From the NCBI GenBank assembly GCA_035541995.1, contig DATKMG010000016.1, positions 1 through 27,967 of the forward strand: a stretch of 27,967 bases of DNA. The letters run 5' to 3'. Below the pieces are notes generated by a model that saw only the letters and a list, made by a program, of their open reading frames with translations, made no database searches and was not told the origin of the DNA. This stretch comes from DATKMG01 sp035541995. Its GTDB lineage: Bacteria > Acidobacteriota > Terriglobia > Versatilivoradales > Versatilivoraceae. Position numbers and translations under genes: made by a program. Shown here one piece after another: positions 1 through 7,003 of the stretch (its first letter is position 1; every line of letters begins with the position of its first letter).

Positions 1-647
1 TCTCTCTTGGGTGCAGACCCAAGGAAGAGTTCCCAATTCAGTCTCCCCTCCAACGGCTTAGTACCGAGGGATTCCCAGCGATTCAACCACCAGCAGTTGA
101 CCAGTCGCACCTTTCCCAGGACTCCAGAATCGAAGATTTGCTTCACTTCTCGATACAAGTCGTAGCTCCGGCGCTGTGTCCCGACCATGGCCAACCGTTT
201 GGTCTGCCGAACCGCTTCGACCATCTGAAATCCCTCCTGGACCGAATGGGCCAGTGGTTTCTCCACGTAAACGTCTTTTCCTGCCTTCACGGCATCAATC
301 GTTATCTTTGCATGCCAGTGTTCCGGCGTGGCGATGACCACTGCATCAATCGAGTGGTCGTCCAGGATGTGCCGATAATCCTCGCAGGCCCGGGCGCCGG
401 GAGAGGCCGCTTCCAGACACTTCTGGCGCCGCGGTTCATAGACATCGCAAACCGCTACCATGTCTGCCCCCAGTTCCTTGAACTTGCTTGTGAGATAGTA
501 CCCTCTGCCTCCAACGCCGATCGTTGCGCAGCGGATCCGGTCATTCGCGCCCAGGACTCGCACAGCACTGACAGCACTAACTCCCAAGAACACCCGTCGG
601 CTGAAAGGAAGCGAAAAAGGCTTGCCAGCAAATTGATTGGACTTCAT
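1..647 (-). CDS. Gfo/Idh/MocA-family oxidoreductase with Tat-like leader (C-terminus beyond window)
   Basis: The minus-strand frame gives 215 codons from the ATG at 647 and stays open to the window edge, so the C-terminal part is missing. A GGAGAGAA ribosome site at 653-660, five bases before the ATG, supports this start. Residues 17-18 are a twin arginine (RRVFLG) followed by a short hydrophobic stretch, suggesting Tat export. The Rossmann dinucleotide motif GVGGRG is at about 44-49, an acidic CDVYEPRR follows the second strand, and the family's EKP motif is at 129-131 with the TPEHWH segment just before it. The family comprises NAD(P)-dependent sugar and inositol dehydrogenases and related enzymes. 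Tat-exported members often keep a tightly bound cofactor in the periplasm. The substrate cannot be told from this fragment. It lies downstream of two amidohydrolases in the same direction (94-bp gap), so a shared catabolic operon is likely but inferred. Confidence 0.9.
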   Translation of the reverse strand, partial: MKSNQFAGKPFSLPFSRRVFLGVSAVSAVRVLGANDRIRCATIGVGGRGYYLTSKFKELGADMVAVCDVYEPRRQKCLEAASPGARACEDYRHILDDHSIDAVVIATPEHWHAKITIDAVKAGKDVYVEKPLAHSVQEGFQMVEAVRQTKRLAMVGTQRRSYDLYREVKQIFDSGVLGKVRLVNCWWLNRWESLGTKPLEGRLNWELFLGSAPKR

Positions 648-741
648 TTGAGTTCTCTCCGTATGACTGCTTTACTTGAAGAAGTTCACCTGTACGACCT
701 GATCATCTCGGACAGAATAGGGTAGGGTTGGTAACCTTGAG

Positions 742-1887
742 CTAAATGCCTCGAAACCATGTCCTTGCATTTTCGAAATAAATCTTCTTGAGCACCGGGC
801 GCGGCAAGGCCAGACCCTGTACCTTGAAACCGGCCTTCACTGCCGGGACTTCGAGCTCCTGGCCAGTGGCAAAATAACGATAATCCCTCTGGTAGACGGC
901 CTCGAGTTCCGACAATTGCGAGGGTATGTCGGTTTCCCCCCCTGCAGCACCGACTTCATTATCTGTGGCATAAAGCAACCGACCCTGGTATTTGAGTATG
1001 AACTCTCTCACTTTTTTCTGGTCTTGCACCTGGAAGTGAACGATTCGCGCTGCCATGTCAACCGCAAAATTTGGATACTTGTCGAGACGCTTGGCCAATT
1101 CATCAACATCGAATTCCAGGCTTCCCAGGTGGCAACCTACGACCCTGAGTTCGGGATGTTTCTCCAACACGTTGTCTCGCGCTTTGATTTGATCCCAATA
1201 CGTGGGAATCTCCGGATGCAAGTAGGCATGGTATTGGGGATGCTGCCTGTAATAATTGCGATCTCCATCGACAGTCATGGCCTCTAGCGGCAGCCAGCAG
1301 TTTTGGGGCTCCCCGATGTGTGCGACCAGGGTCTTGCCTTGACTTTGAATGAATTCCAAAATCGGGTTGAACCTTGCATCATCTATCATCACGTATCGGC
1401 CATTCGGGTCCTTGAGGACCATTCCGATTTCTTTCCAGACTTTTACTGCTACAGCACCTTCGGCAAACCCCTGCCCGATTGTCTCCAAAGCTGCGATCCT
1501 CCAGATCTTGTCGCCCCAGTTCTCCAGGTTGAAGGAAGTAGCCCACGAGATGTTCTTGGGGTACTTTTCATGGAATCTTTCCGCTAGGGCGATTTTCTGT
1601 TTGAGCTTTTCCCATTCCATGCCCACAACGCAAATATCCAGCCATTTCAAGTTGTGTCTTTTGAGCAGAGCGAGGAACTGCCCTTCGTCTTTATCGAGAG
1701 GGCCTCTGATATGAGCGTGAGTGTCAATCTTGGGCATGCGTTGCAGCTCTTCCAGTGTCATCTGATCGTCTTGCGAGGAGTGGGACTGCGACTCCATGTA
1801 ACTTACAAGTGCAAGCAGACAAACCATTCCGATTGCGACAGTTCCAATGATCCTGAATCCTCGTATTCCACAAATCTCTCTTCGCAT
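742..1887 (-). CDS. Membrane-anchored amidohydrolase (TIM-barrel metal-dependent hydrolase)
   Basis: This 381-residue protein has a hydrophobic segment at about 11-30, an N-terminal anchor or uncleaved signal. The catalytic domain begins with the metal-binding HxH motif (DTHAHI, His57 and His59). Later come a third histidine (LVAHIGEP), a fourth (VVGCHLGS) and the terminal aspartate (YATDNE), the usual order in the amidohydrolase_2 superfamily. The start is backed by a GGAGG at 1895-1899, seven bases before the ATG. The superfamily hydrolyses or decarboxylates cyclic and carboxylated substrates; nothing here identifies the substrate. It sits between a second amidohydrolase (184 bp upstream) and a Gfo/Idh/MocA gene (94 bp downstream), all on the minus strand. 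The leader implies action on the periplasmic side. Confidence 0.85.
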   Translation of the reverse strand: MRREICGIRGFRIIGTVAIGMVCLLALVSYMESQSHSSQDDQMTLEELQRMPKIDTHAHIRGPLDKDEGQFLALLKRHNLKWLDICVVGMEWEKLKQKIALAERFHEKYPKNISWATSFNLENWGDKIWRIAALETIGQGFAEGAVAVKVWKEIGMVLKDPNGRYVMIDDARFNPILEFIQSQGKTLVAHIGEPQNCWLPLEAMTVDGDRNYYRQHPQYHAYLHPEIPTYWDQIKARDNVLEKHPELRVVGCHLGSLEFDVDELAKRLDKYPNFAVDMAARIVHFQVQDQKKVREFILKYQGRLLYATDNEVGAAGGETDIPSQLSELEAVYQRDYRYFATGQELEVPAVKAGFKVQGLALPRPVLKKIYFENARTWFRGI

Positions 1888-2071
1888 GGGGGCACCTCCG
1901 CTAGGATTCTACTCGAAGAATCTCAAAGTTAGTATCTCACTAATGCCAACCGGCCGTGGTTCCTTTATTGAAGACCGACCAGTGGGACACAGACAGACTG
2001 CGTCCTGCGGGGCGACACCATGAGGTTCAATGACGAAGGCCCGCGACAGACGAAGTGAATCCGAGACCGCT

Positions 2072-3085
2072 TCATGAAACCTTAGCCGCCCCTCTAGTCT
2101 GAACCTTCGCCAGCAGTCCCTGCAGATTTCCTGCGAGGATTTTCCGCTTTTGCTCTTCGGTGATGAAGGCATTCTTCACTCGCGCGATCACCGTGGCGGG
2201 GCAATTGATGGAAAAATCGGAGCCGAACAACACGCGGTCTTCACCGATGGATTTCACCGCATACTCGAGCATCCCCACACGATCGTGCCCATACCCGGAC
2301 GTATCAAGGTAGGTGTTAGGATGGGCGGCGACACCGTCAATACGTTTGAAGATGTGCTCGTACTCGTGGCTGTCGCCGAAGTGGGGGAATACAATCGTGG
2401 CCTGCGGGAATTTCTGGATGATGTATTCCATCTCCTCGAGTTCCGTGTGGACGTCCAGCACCATGTTCATTTTGTTCACCTGGGACACCAACATCTCGAA
2501 TTCCTTAATCGTGTATTCGTAGGGAGCCGTATAGTTGCAGAGCTCACCGACCCACACGAAGCCCAGTTGTTGGCGGCAATATTCGATTTCTTTCAGAGCT
2601 TCGTCAATGAAGAGAGGATTCACCACGCATGCTCCCAGAAATTTCCCTTTGTACCGGTCTACGAATTTGGCGATCTCGCGATTTCCTGCAATAAATTCCG
2701 ATGGCGACTTCGCCAACTGGCAGCGCACATTGTTGATGATGCCCCGCTGGACGCCCGTCTTATCAAGATAGCGAGCAAACTCATCAAAGGTTTTGGTGAC
2801 AGGATACCACTGCCATACATCTCCGCTTTCGCTCGGACAGTGCAAATGCGCATCAAAGACCGCCATGGGTTCTCCAGTCCGTTGCGGTCTTATGGACGGC
2901 TTGACAAGGGGTGAGTTTTGAGTTCCGAGAGATTTTTCGGTTCTTCCGCCACTCTCTCCCGTTGGACCAGAGTTTCGAGCACCGGACACAGGGGCGAGGG
3001 CCCCCAAAAACACAAAACTCCTTTTCAAAAACTGACGCCGTGGTTGATGGCGCGGACGATTGTGGCCTTCGTGGAAAAAACTCAT
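2072..3085 (-). CDS. Amidohydrolase-2 family protein with twin-arginine leader
   Basis: I place the start at the ATG at 3085, not at an in-frame upstream codon at 3196. A strong GAGAGGAG (3091-3098) sits five bases before it, and the resulting 337-residue protein begins with a typical twin-arginine leader: RRQFLKR at 16-22 followed by a hydrophobic stretch. The catalytic region starts at about residue 75 with the HxH motif FDAHLH (His80, His82). It continues with DVHTEL, FPHFGDS and LFGSDFS, the expected metal and catalytic positions, and ends with a GNLQGLL segment typical of the family. It is only distantly similar to the next gene, so this is not a simple tandem duplicate. It is the first gene of the left-end minus-strand unit, and promoters should lie in 3086-3559. 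The substrate is unknown. Export with a folded metal cofactor would explain Tat use. Confidence 0.85.
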   Translation of the reverse strand: MSFFHEGHNRPRHQPRRQFLKRSFVFLGALAPVSGARNSGPTGESGGRTEKSLGTQNSPLVKPSIRPQRTGEPMAVFDAHLHCPSESGDVWQWYPVTKTFDEFARYLDKTGVQRGIINNVRCQLAKSPSEFIAGNREIAKFVDRYKGKFLGACVVNPLFIDEALKEIEYCRQQLGFVWVGELCNYTAPYEYTIKEFEMLVSQVNKMNMVLDVHTELEEMEYIIQKFPQATIVFPHFGDSHEYEHIFKRIDGVAAHPNTYLDTSGYGHDRVGMLEYAVKSIGEDRVLFGSDFSINCPATVIARVKNAFITEEQKRKILAGNLQGLLAKVQTRGAAKVS

Positions 3086-3090
3086 AGTTG

Positions 3091-3098
3091 CTCCTCTC
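3091..3098 (-). promoter_or_regulatory. Ribosome binding site deciding the start of the Tat amidohydrolase
   Basis: GAGAGGAG reads on the minus strand five bases before the ATG at 3085. No comparable site precedes the in-frame codon at 3196. The downstream start also puts the twin-arginine motif at a normal distance from the N-terminus. Confidence 0.7.
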
Positions 3099-3426
3099 GA
3101 TCTAGACCTTGAATTAGGCGCTTGGTCCACCGACGGTAAATCCAGCAAACGGGTGCTAATCCCCCGATTAAATATCATAGCGAGAAACTCTCTCATGAAT
3201 ACCGGACTGAAAGCAATGGGACTAAGTGAGCGTTGCCTCTGGTAGGGAGCTTGAGGGTTTCTCGGTGTATTTAGGGGGAGCTGGAATCCCAGAGAATCTC
3301 TCTGTTGAATTGACCATTAATCTGAGGGTCCCAGAGTGTTCTTTGCCACAGGAGGAACTGGCTGACTAGCATGGTGTCCAAAGGCGGGAGATGGTTTTAG
3401 ATGTAGGCTTTGCTCACCTTCACCTC

Positions 3427-3455
3427 TTGACTTTCCCATACACCCATGTTGGAAT
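3427..3455 (+). promoter_or_regulatory. Candidate sigma-70-type promoter for the PspA module
   Basis: TTGACT (3427-3432, 5/6 to consensus) is followed after exactly 17 bases by TGGAAT (3450-3455, 4/6). Transcription would start near 3462, giving a leader of about 100 bases before the first gene. The prediction rests on hexamers and spacing only. Confidence 0.4.
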
Positions 3456-3559
3456 ACCTGCGTCGCTGGCTGTAAGAGCGGCGAAGAGTTGTATCTTGCC
3501 TCTTTGGCTTCGGTTAAGCCGCCGACCCCCGGCCGTTTGCGAGAACTGCGGAGGTACAG

Positions 3560-4255
3560 ATGAGCAAGAAGTGGTATAACTACATTGTCTCTACGGACTC
3601 GACAGATGCATCCAGTTCCGAACCCTCAAGCGGGACTCCGGGTTCCGGATTAAGCCAGCCTGCTACTTCCGCTGCCCAGACCGTTGCCGAGATAGCATCC
3701 TCAGTGGCGATTGAGACTAAGTTCACCTCCCCAGTCAATGACCCCAGCTCTTTCGCCGAGATCTACAAGGCTGCTGAAGTCCCGCAGCCTTCCCACGGAT
3801 ACACTGTGCTCAAGATCATCGACATGCTTCAAAGTGAACACATTCGGAATCTGCCGGCGGACGTCAAGCGGAGCTCGATTCTTTTGGCCCTGGAAGCCGC
3901 CGGGGTGAAGATCGAGGAGGTCATCGGAGATGCTGTACGCCGGGACCGCGCCCTCGATACATACGAACGAGTACTTCAGAAGTCCCTCGAAGACTTGGAG
4001 AAGCACAAGACCGAAGAAAATCGTCAGCTTGAGCAGGAGATGGAACGGCTCGTTTCAGAGTATCGCTCGCGTATCCAGAAAAATAGTGACGAACTGGCCA
4101 AAGAGAAAGAACGTTTCTTTGGATGGCGACTCCAAAAGCAGCAGGAAGAAAAGAAGATTGCAGACGCTGTTTCCCATTTTACGACGGAAAACCCGATTAC
4201 CACTAGCGGTGCGCCAGCCGTACCGCTCTCGACCCGATCCCCCAAGGATCCTTAA
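3560..4255 (+). CDS. Coiled-coil protein of unrecognised family, first gene of the PspA module
   Basis: I do not recognise this 231-residue protein. The start is secure: GGAGG at 3550-3554, five bases before the ATG. No signal peptide or membrane helix is visible, so it should be cytoplasmic. The order is a short aromatic N-terminus (KKWYNYIV, 3-10), a Ser/Thr/Gly/Pro-rich linker (about 11-65), a compact predicted-helical segment (about 66-128), a highly charged coiled coil (about 130-205) and a Ser/Pro-rich tail. The 66-128 segment contains LPADVKRSSILLALEAAG, which could be a small globular domain. It lies 32 bp upstream of the PspA-family gene in the same direction. A coiled-coil protein next to PspA could be a partner or regulator, in the way YjfI accompanies YjfJ, but I see no sequence link to YjfI. 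Function unknown. Confidence 0.8.
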   Translation: MSKKWYNYIVSTDSTDASSSEPSSGTPGSGLSQPATSAAQTVAEIASSVAIETKFTSPVNDPSSFAEIYKAAEVPQPSHGYTVLKIIDMLQSEHIRNLPADVKRSSILLALEAAGVKIEEVIGDAVRRDRALDTYERVLQKSLEDLEKHKTEENRQLEQEMERLVSEYRSRIQKNSDELAKEKERFFGWRLQKQQEEKKIADAVSHFTTENPITTSGAPAVPLSTRSPKDP

Positions 4256-4287
4256 CTACCAAACCATCCGTATGCCAAGGAGGCAAT

Positions 4288-5019
4288 ATGTGGAGACGAC
4301 TGTCACGCATGGTGCGCTCGTTCTTCGGCTTTTTTATTTCTATGGCAGAAAACCCTGAAATCATTCTGGAGCAGAATATCCGAGATATGAATGACCAATT
4401 GCCCCGAATGAACGAAAGCATTGCGATGGTCAAGGCCAACGTCACTTTGCTGGAGAAGGAAGAGACCAAGTACAAGAATGACCTTGGTGATCTGACGGCC
4501 AAAGTTAAAGCCGCCATCCAGGCAGGGCGAGACGACTTGGCCGGCAGTTTTGCTGTGCAATTGGAGCAGCTGCGAGGTGCCCTTGCGCGCACCCAGGGCC
4601 AGTTGGCCACTGCTCGGGCTGCCTTTGAGAAGGCTCTGGCCGTCAAGCAGGCCTTCCTGCGGGAGAAAGAACGAAAAACCCAGGAAGCCATGAATGCGAT
4701 CCGCGACTATCGGCGTGCCCAGTGGCAAAAGAAGGTTGCTGACGCCATGGAACAATTCGAGGTGGCCGGCATCAGCCAGACCCACGATGAAATGGTCCGC
4801 AAGATTGAAGAAATGACCGCAGTCAACGAGGCCCGCATGGATATGGCTTTGGGCAACGTGGATCAGCAGAAAATTAAGATCGAAGAGGAGGCTGAGAAAC
4901 TGCGGGCCAATGAACTGGTAAAGCAATTTAAGGTTGAAATGGGGATCTTGGCTCCAGAGCCCTCAAGCGCACCGGTTGAGAAGACCATTGGTGGGAAAGA
5001 GGCTCAGAAGCTTTCTTAA
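4288..5019 (+). CDS. PspA/IM30 (Vipp1) family protein
   Basis: This 243-residue protein is almost entirely helical and matches the PspA/IM30 pattern: an N-terminal amphipathic segment (MWRRLSRMVRSFFGFF), then AENPEIILEQNIRDMND, the conserved start of helix 1, then long charged coiled-coil helices to about residue 220 and a variable tail. Length and layout fit the family (about 220-260 residues). PspA/Vipp1 proteins belong to the ESCRT-III superfamily. They polymerise on stressed inner membranes and can remodel or seal them. An AAGGAGG lies just before the ATG. The gene sits 32 bp after the coiled-coil gene and 21 bp before the OmpA-fusion gene. No pspF, pspB or pspC is present, so regulation differs from the enterobacterial phage-shock operon. 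The AAA+ gene downstream invites comparison with ESCRT-III/Vps4, but that is inference. Confidence 0.85.
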   Translation: MWRRLSRMVRSFFGFFISMAENPEIILEQNIRDMNDQLPRMNESIAMVKANVTLLEKEETKYKNDLGDLTAKVKAAIQAGRDDLAGSFAVQLEQLRGALARTQGQLATARAAFEKALAVKQAFLREKERKTQEAMNAIRDYRRAQWQKKVADAMEQFEVAGISQTHDEMVRKIEEMTAVNEARMDMALGNVDQQKIKIEEEAEKLRANELVKQFKVEMGILAPEPSSAPVEKTIGGKEAQKLS

Positions 5020-5040
5020 TTTGTCGAGTGGAGATAAACC

Positions 5041-6612
5041 ATGGCTATCAAAATTGAAAAGGGTGGTTGGATTTTGATCTTCATAATTGGGCTGGCCCTG
5101 GTGGGTTACAGTTTGTACAGATATGGGGTTGTGGATCTGGGTAAGTGGACCGGCTCACCATCCGGAACTTCAAGCCGCCCCATTGCACCAGTGGATACCT
5201 CCAAGCCACTGCCAACAACCGGTGAAGCTGAAACAAATGAAGTCCGGGTCCGCGTCAACATCTGGGTGGGGTGCGTCGGAGGACTGGTTGCCAATGGAGG
5301 CCTGGACACCACGGCCGGATCCATTTTTGCCAACAAAGGCTTGAAGGTATCCTTCAAGATCATCGATGACTGGACGGAGGGAGCGGCGGCGTTGGCAACT
5401 GGAAACGTCGATGTCATGCTGACCACAGTCGATGTTTGGGCTAAGGATTACGCTCAATTTCAAGACAAGAACTTCGGCGCTCATGCATTCTTAATGGTGG
5501 ACTGGTCGCGAGGTGCTGATGGGGTCATAGGGCGCCAGGGAATTAACAGCATTGAGGACCTCTCCGGCAAGACGATTGCTTTTGCCCCCTATACTCCTTC
5601 CCACTTTCTGCTCTGGAATGGTTTGAAAAGCTCAGGGCTGACCACCGAGCAGCGCAATGAGATCTTTTCCAAAGCTGTCCATACCAAAGATGGCATCGAA
5701 CCCGCCACTTTGTTTGCCCAACAGAAGGTGGATGCGGCCGTGGCTTGGGACCCGGACATGAGTGATGCCGTTTCCAAGCGGGCCGGGGCCAAGAAAATTT
5801 ACGACACGCGCGTGGCCAACAGGCTCATAGCCGATATCCTGGTTGTGAGCGATCGGTTTGCCCTCCGTTCCCCACAGACCTTGACCAAGTTTGCCGAAGG
5901 CTGGCTGCAAGGAGTGGAGTTCATCAAGTCCCAACCGGCCCGTGCTTACACCTTGATCGGAACCATTAAAGACTTCAATATCCCGACGGACCTGGCCAAG
6001 GCTATGCTGGAAGGAGTGAAATTGGCAGACTATGCCGAGAACCTGGGCTTCTTTGGTGCTACTGGTGCGGCTTCCGATTACGACAACATCTTCCAAATGG
6101 CTCAGGAGATGTACCGGGAAGAGCGGTTAATCAAGCACCGGGCCGAGCCGGGGGCGACAGTCGACAGGCGGTACCTGACTGCACTCAAGGGGCAGTTCTC
6201 ATCGACCTCATCAGAGGCGCCCATTGAATACAAGGCGCCGGCCAAAGGCACAACCCCAATTGCGACACAGCGCCGGTCGATCTACTTTGAGCCTAATTCA
6301 GCCAAGATGGGACTGGATTCCCGCGCGGTCGTGGACGAGATTGGCGGTTTTATGCGAGCTTATGAGAACACGGTCGTGGACATTGAAGGAAACACCGATT
6401 CCACCGGTTCGCGTGCCCTGAACATGCAGCTCTCCAAGGACCGTGCCGAAACCGTAAAAGAGTATCTGATGGAGAAATATAAGTATCCTGCCAGTCGGAT
6501 GCGGACTTTTGGCAATGGCCCGGACAAACCCGTCGACAACAATGCAACGCCTGATGGACGGGAGAAGAACAGACGTACTGACATCAAGGTTTACGCCAAT
6601 CCGGCATCGTAG
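5041..6612 (+). CDS. Membrane-anchored ABC substrate-binding protein fused to OmpA-like domain
   Basis: The 523-residue protein has three parts. Residues 9-27 form one membrane helix without a lipobox, so the N-terminus is probably an uncleaved inner-membrane anchor. After a Pro/Ser/Thr linker, about 70-380 form a NMT1/TauA-type (nitrate/taurine/thiamine-precursor-like) periplasmic binding domain, with segments such as DVMLTTVDVWAKD, IEDLSGKTIAF and VDAAVAWDPDMSDAV. Residues about 411-519 form an OmpA-like peptidoglycan-binding domain: TDSTGS with Asp453 and NMQLSKDRAETV with Arg468. That Asp and Arg are 15 apart, the spacing of the diaminopimelate-binding pair in OmpA domains. The protein could span from inner membrane to cell wall. 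It follows the PspA gene by 21 bp. The matching permease and ATPase genes come after a 391-bp gap. The ligand is unknown. Fusions of binding proteins to OmpA domains are known, but this context is unusual. Confidence 0.85.
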   Translation: MAIKIEKGGWILIFIIGLALVGYSLYRYGVVDLGKWTGSPSGTSSRPIAPVDTSKPLPTTGEAETNEVRVRVNIWVGCVGGLVANGGLDTTAGSIFANKGLKVSFKIIDDWTEGAAALATGNVDVMLTTVDVWAKDYAQFQDKNFGAHAFLMVDWSRGADGVIGRQGINSIEDLSGKTIAFAPYTPSHFLLWNGLKSSGLTTEQRNEIFSKAVHTKDGIEPATLFAQQKVDAAVAWDPDMSDAVSKRAGAKKIYDTRVANRLIADILVVSDRFALRSPQTLTKFAEGWLQGVEFIKSQPARAYTLIGTIKDFNIPTDLAKAMLEGVKLADYAENLGFFGATGAASDYDNIFQMAQEMYREERLIKHRAEPGATVDRRYLTALKGQFSSTSSEAPIEYKAPAKGTTPIATQRRSIYFEPNSAKMGLDSRAVVDEIGGFMRAYENTVVDIEGNTDSTGSRALNMQLSKDRAETVKEYLMEKYKYPASRMRTFGNGPDKPVDNNATPDGREKNRRTDIKVYANPAS

Positions 6613-6700
6613 GAGAGTGGGGGAAACCGAATGCTTCCCCCTGCTGTGCCGTCGAAGGGCAGCACGGAAGGCTTTCATGAAATTGCGGTTTTGGGTGGCG

Positions 6701-6742
6701 GGTCGCGCTCCGTCGCGACCGCGGCCCCGACGAAGCGGGGCC
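6701..6742. repeat. Tandem GC-rich hairpins
   Basis: Two perfect stems lie side by side. GGTCGCG (6701-6707) pairs with CGCGACC (6714-6720) across a six-base loop. GGCCCC (6723-6728) pairs with GGGGCC (6737-6742) across eight bases. A T5 run at 6750-6754 follows, seven bases after the second stem, too far for a standard intrinsic terminator but compatible with a weak one. The look is that of a dispersed intergenic palindrome (REP-like); copy number cannot be judged from one window. Confidence 0.6.
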
Positions 6743-6812
6743 CTCCAGCTTTTTCATTGACCGTGGTGACCTGAAGAAAGTCATGGGGCACTTCTATGAA
6801 GGTGCAAGTTTT

Positions 6813-6908
6813 GGTAGCCACGACAAACCGCTTCTGGTTTGTCGTGGGCTTCTGGCCACATCTGAAAAGCCCACGATGAATTCAGAGTTCGAATTCATCG
6901 TGGCTACC
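6813..6908. repeat. Nested cloverleaf-like inverted repeat
   Basis: An outer 11-bp perfect inverted repeat (GGTAGCCACGA at 6813-6823, TCGTGGCTACC at 6898-6908) encloses further pairs. CACGACAAACC (6819-6829) pairs with GGTTTGTCGTG (6836-6846). CACGATGAATTC (6872-6883) pairs with GAATTCATCGTG (6891-6902). GGGCTT (6846-6851) pairs with AAGCCC (6867-6872). It can fold either as a three-armed cloverleaf on a short outer stem or as separate hairpins, since the outer repeat shares bases with the two side arms. It is not a tRNA: no anticodon arm or T-loop consensus. It may be a MITE/REP-like palindrome or an RNA processing site. Confidence 0.7.
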
Positions 6909-7003
6909 CCTGCCATTTTCATTCACCGACTCCGCGGGTTGGATGGCCTTTTCGTCCGCGGATGATGTGTTGGTTTGGGGGCTGAGGAATACTTATAACA
7001 AGG

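Larger units (their letters stand above)
3086..3559. other. Divergent intergenic region between the amidohydrolase unit and the PspA module
   Basis: This 474-bp stretch has no convincing gene; the short frames inside it show no family features. It must hold promoters for both directions. The clearest candidate faces right at 3427-3455. A TATGAT-like hexamer faces left at 3174-3179, but I found no good -35 for it. I saw no sigma-54 (-24/-12) element, which some psp operons use. Confidence 0.6.
6613..7003. other. 391-bp gap inside the ABC module, filled with inverted repeats
   Basis: The gap divides the binding-protein gene from its permease gene. It contains two small GC-rich hairpins (6701-6742) and a larger nested inverted-repeat structure (6813-6908), described separately. 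Short open frames here run through the repeats and have no family features, so I do not call them genes. The permease start at 7004 has only a distant GAGGAA (6984-6989) as a ribosome site. The region may act as an mRNA-stabilising, attenuating or processing element that sets binding protein above transporter, or may hold a mobile repeat. Confidence 0.6.

Noticed and set aside
138..725. Plus-strand open frame of 195 codons
   Set aside because: It lies opposite the Gfo/Idh/MocA gene, whose minus-strand translation has clear family motifs; the plus-strand product has none.
2150..2914. Plus-strand open frame of 254 codons
   Set aside because: It is the antisense shadow of the Tat-leader amidohydrolase and shows no domain of its own.
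3086..3559. Sigma-54 promoter for the PspA gene set
   Set aside because: No GG-N10-GC type -24/-12 element was convincing, and no pspF-like activator gene is near.
6813..6908. tRNA-like cloverleaf
   Set aside because: The arms are too long, there is no T-loop or anticodon-loop consensus and no acceptor CCA region.
6783..6965. Possible 60-residue protein in the gap of the ABC module
   Set aside because: It is translated straight through the nested inverted repeat, which explains its open frame and composition.
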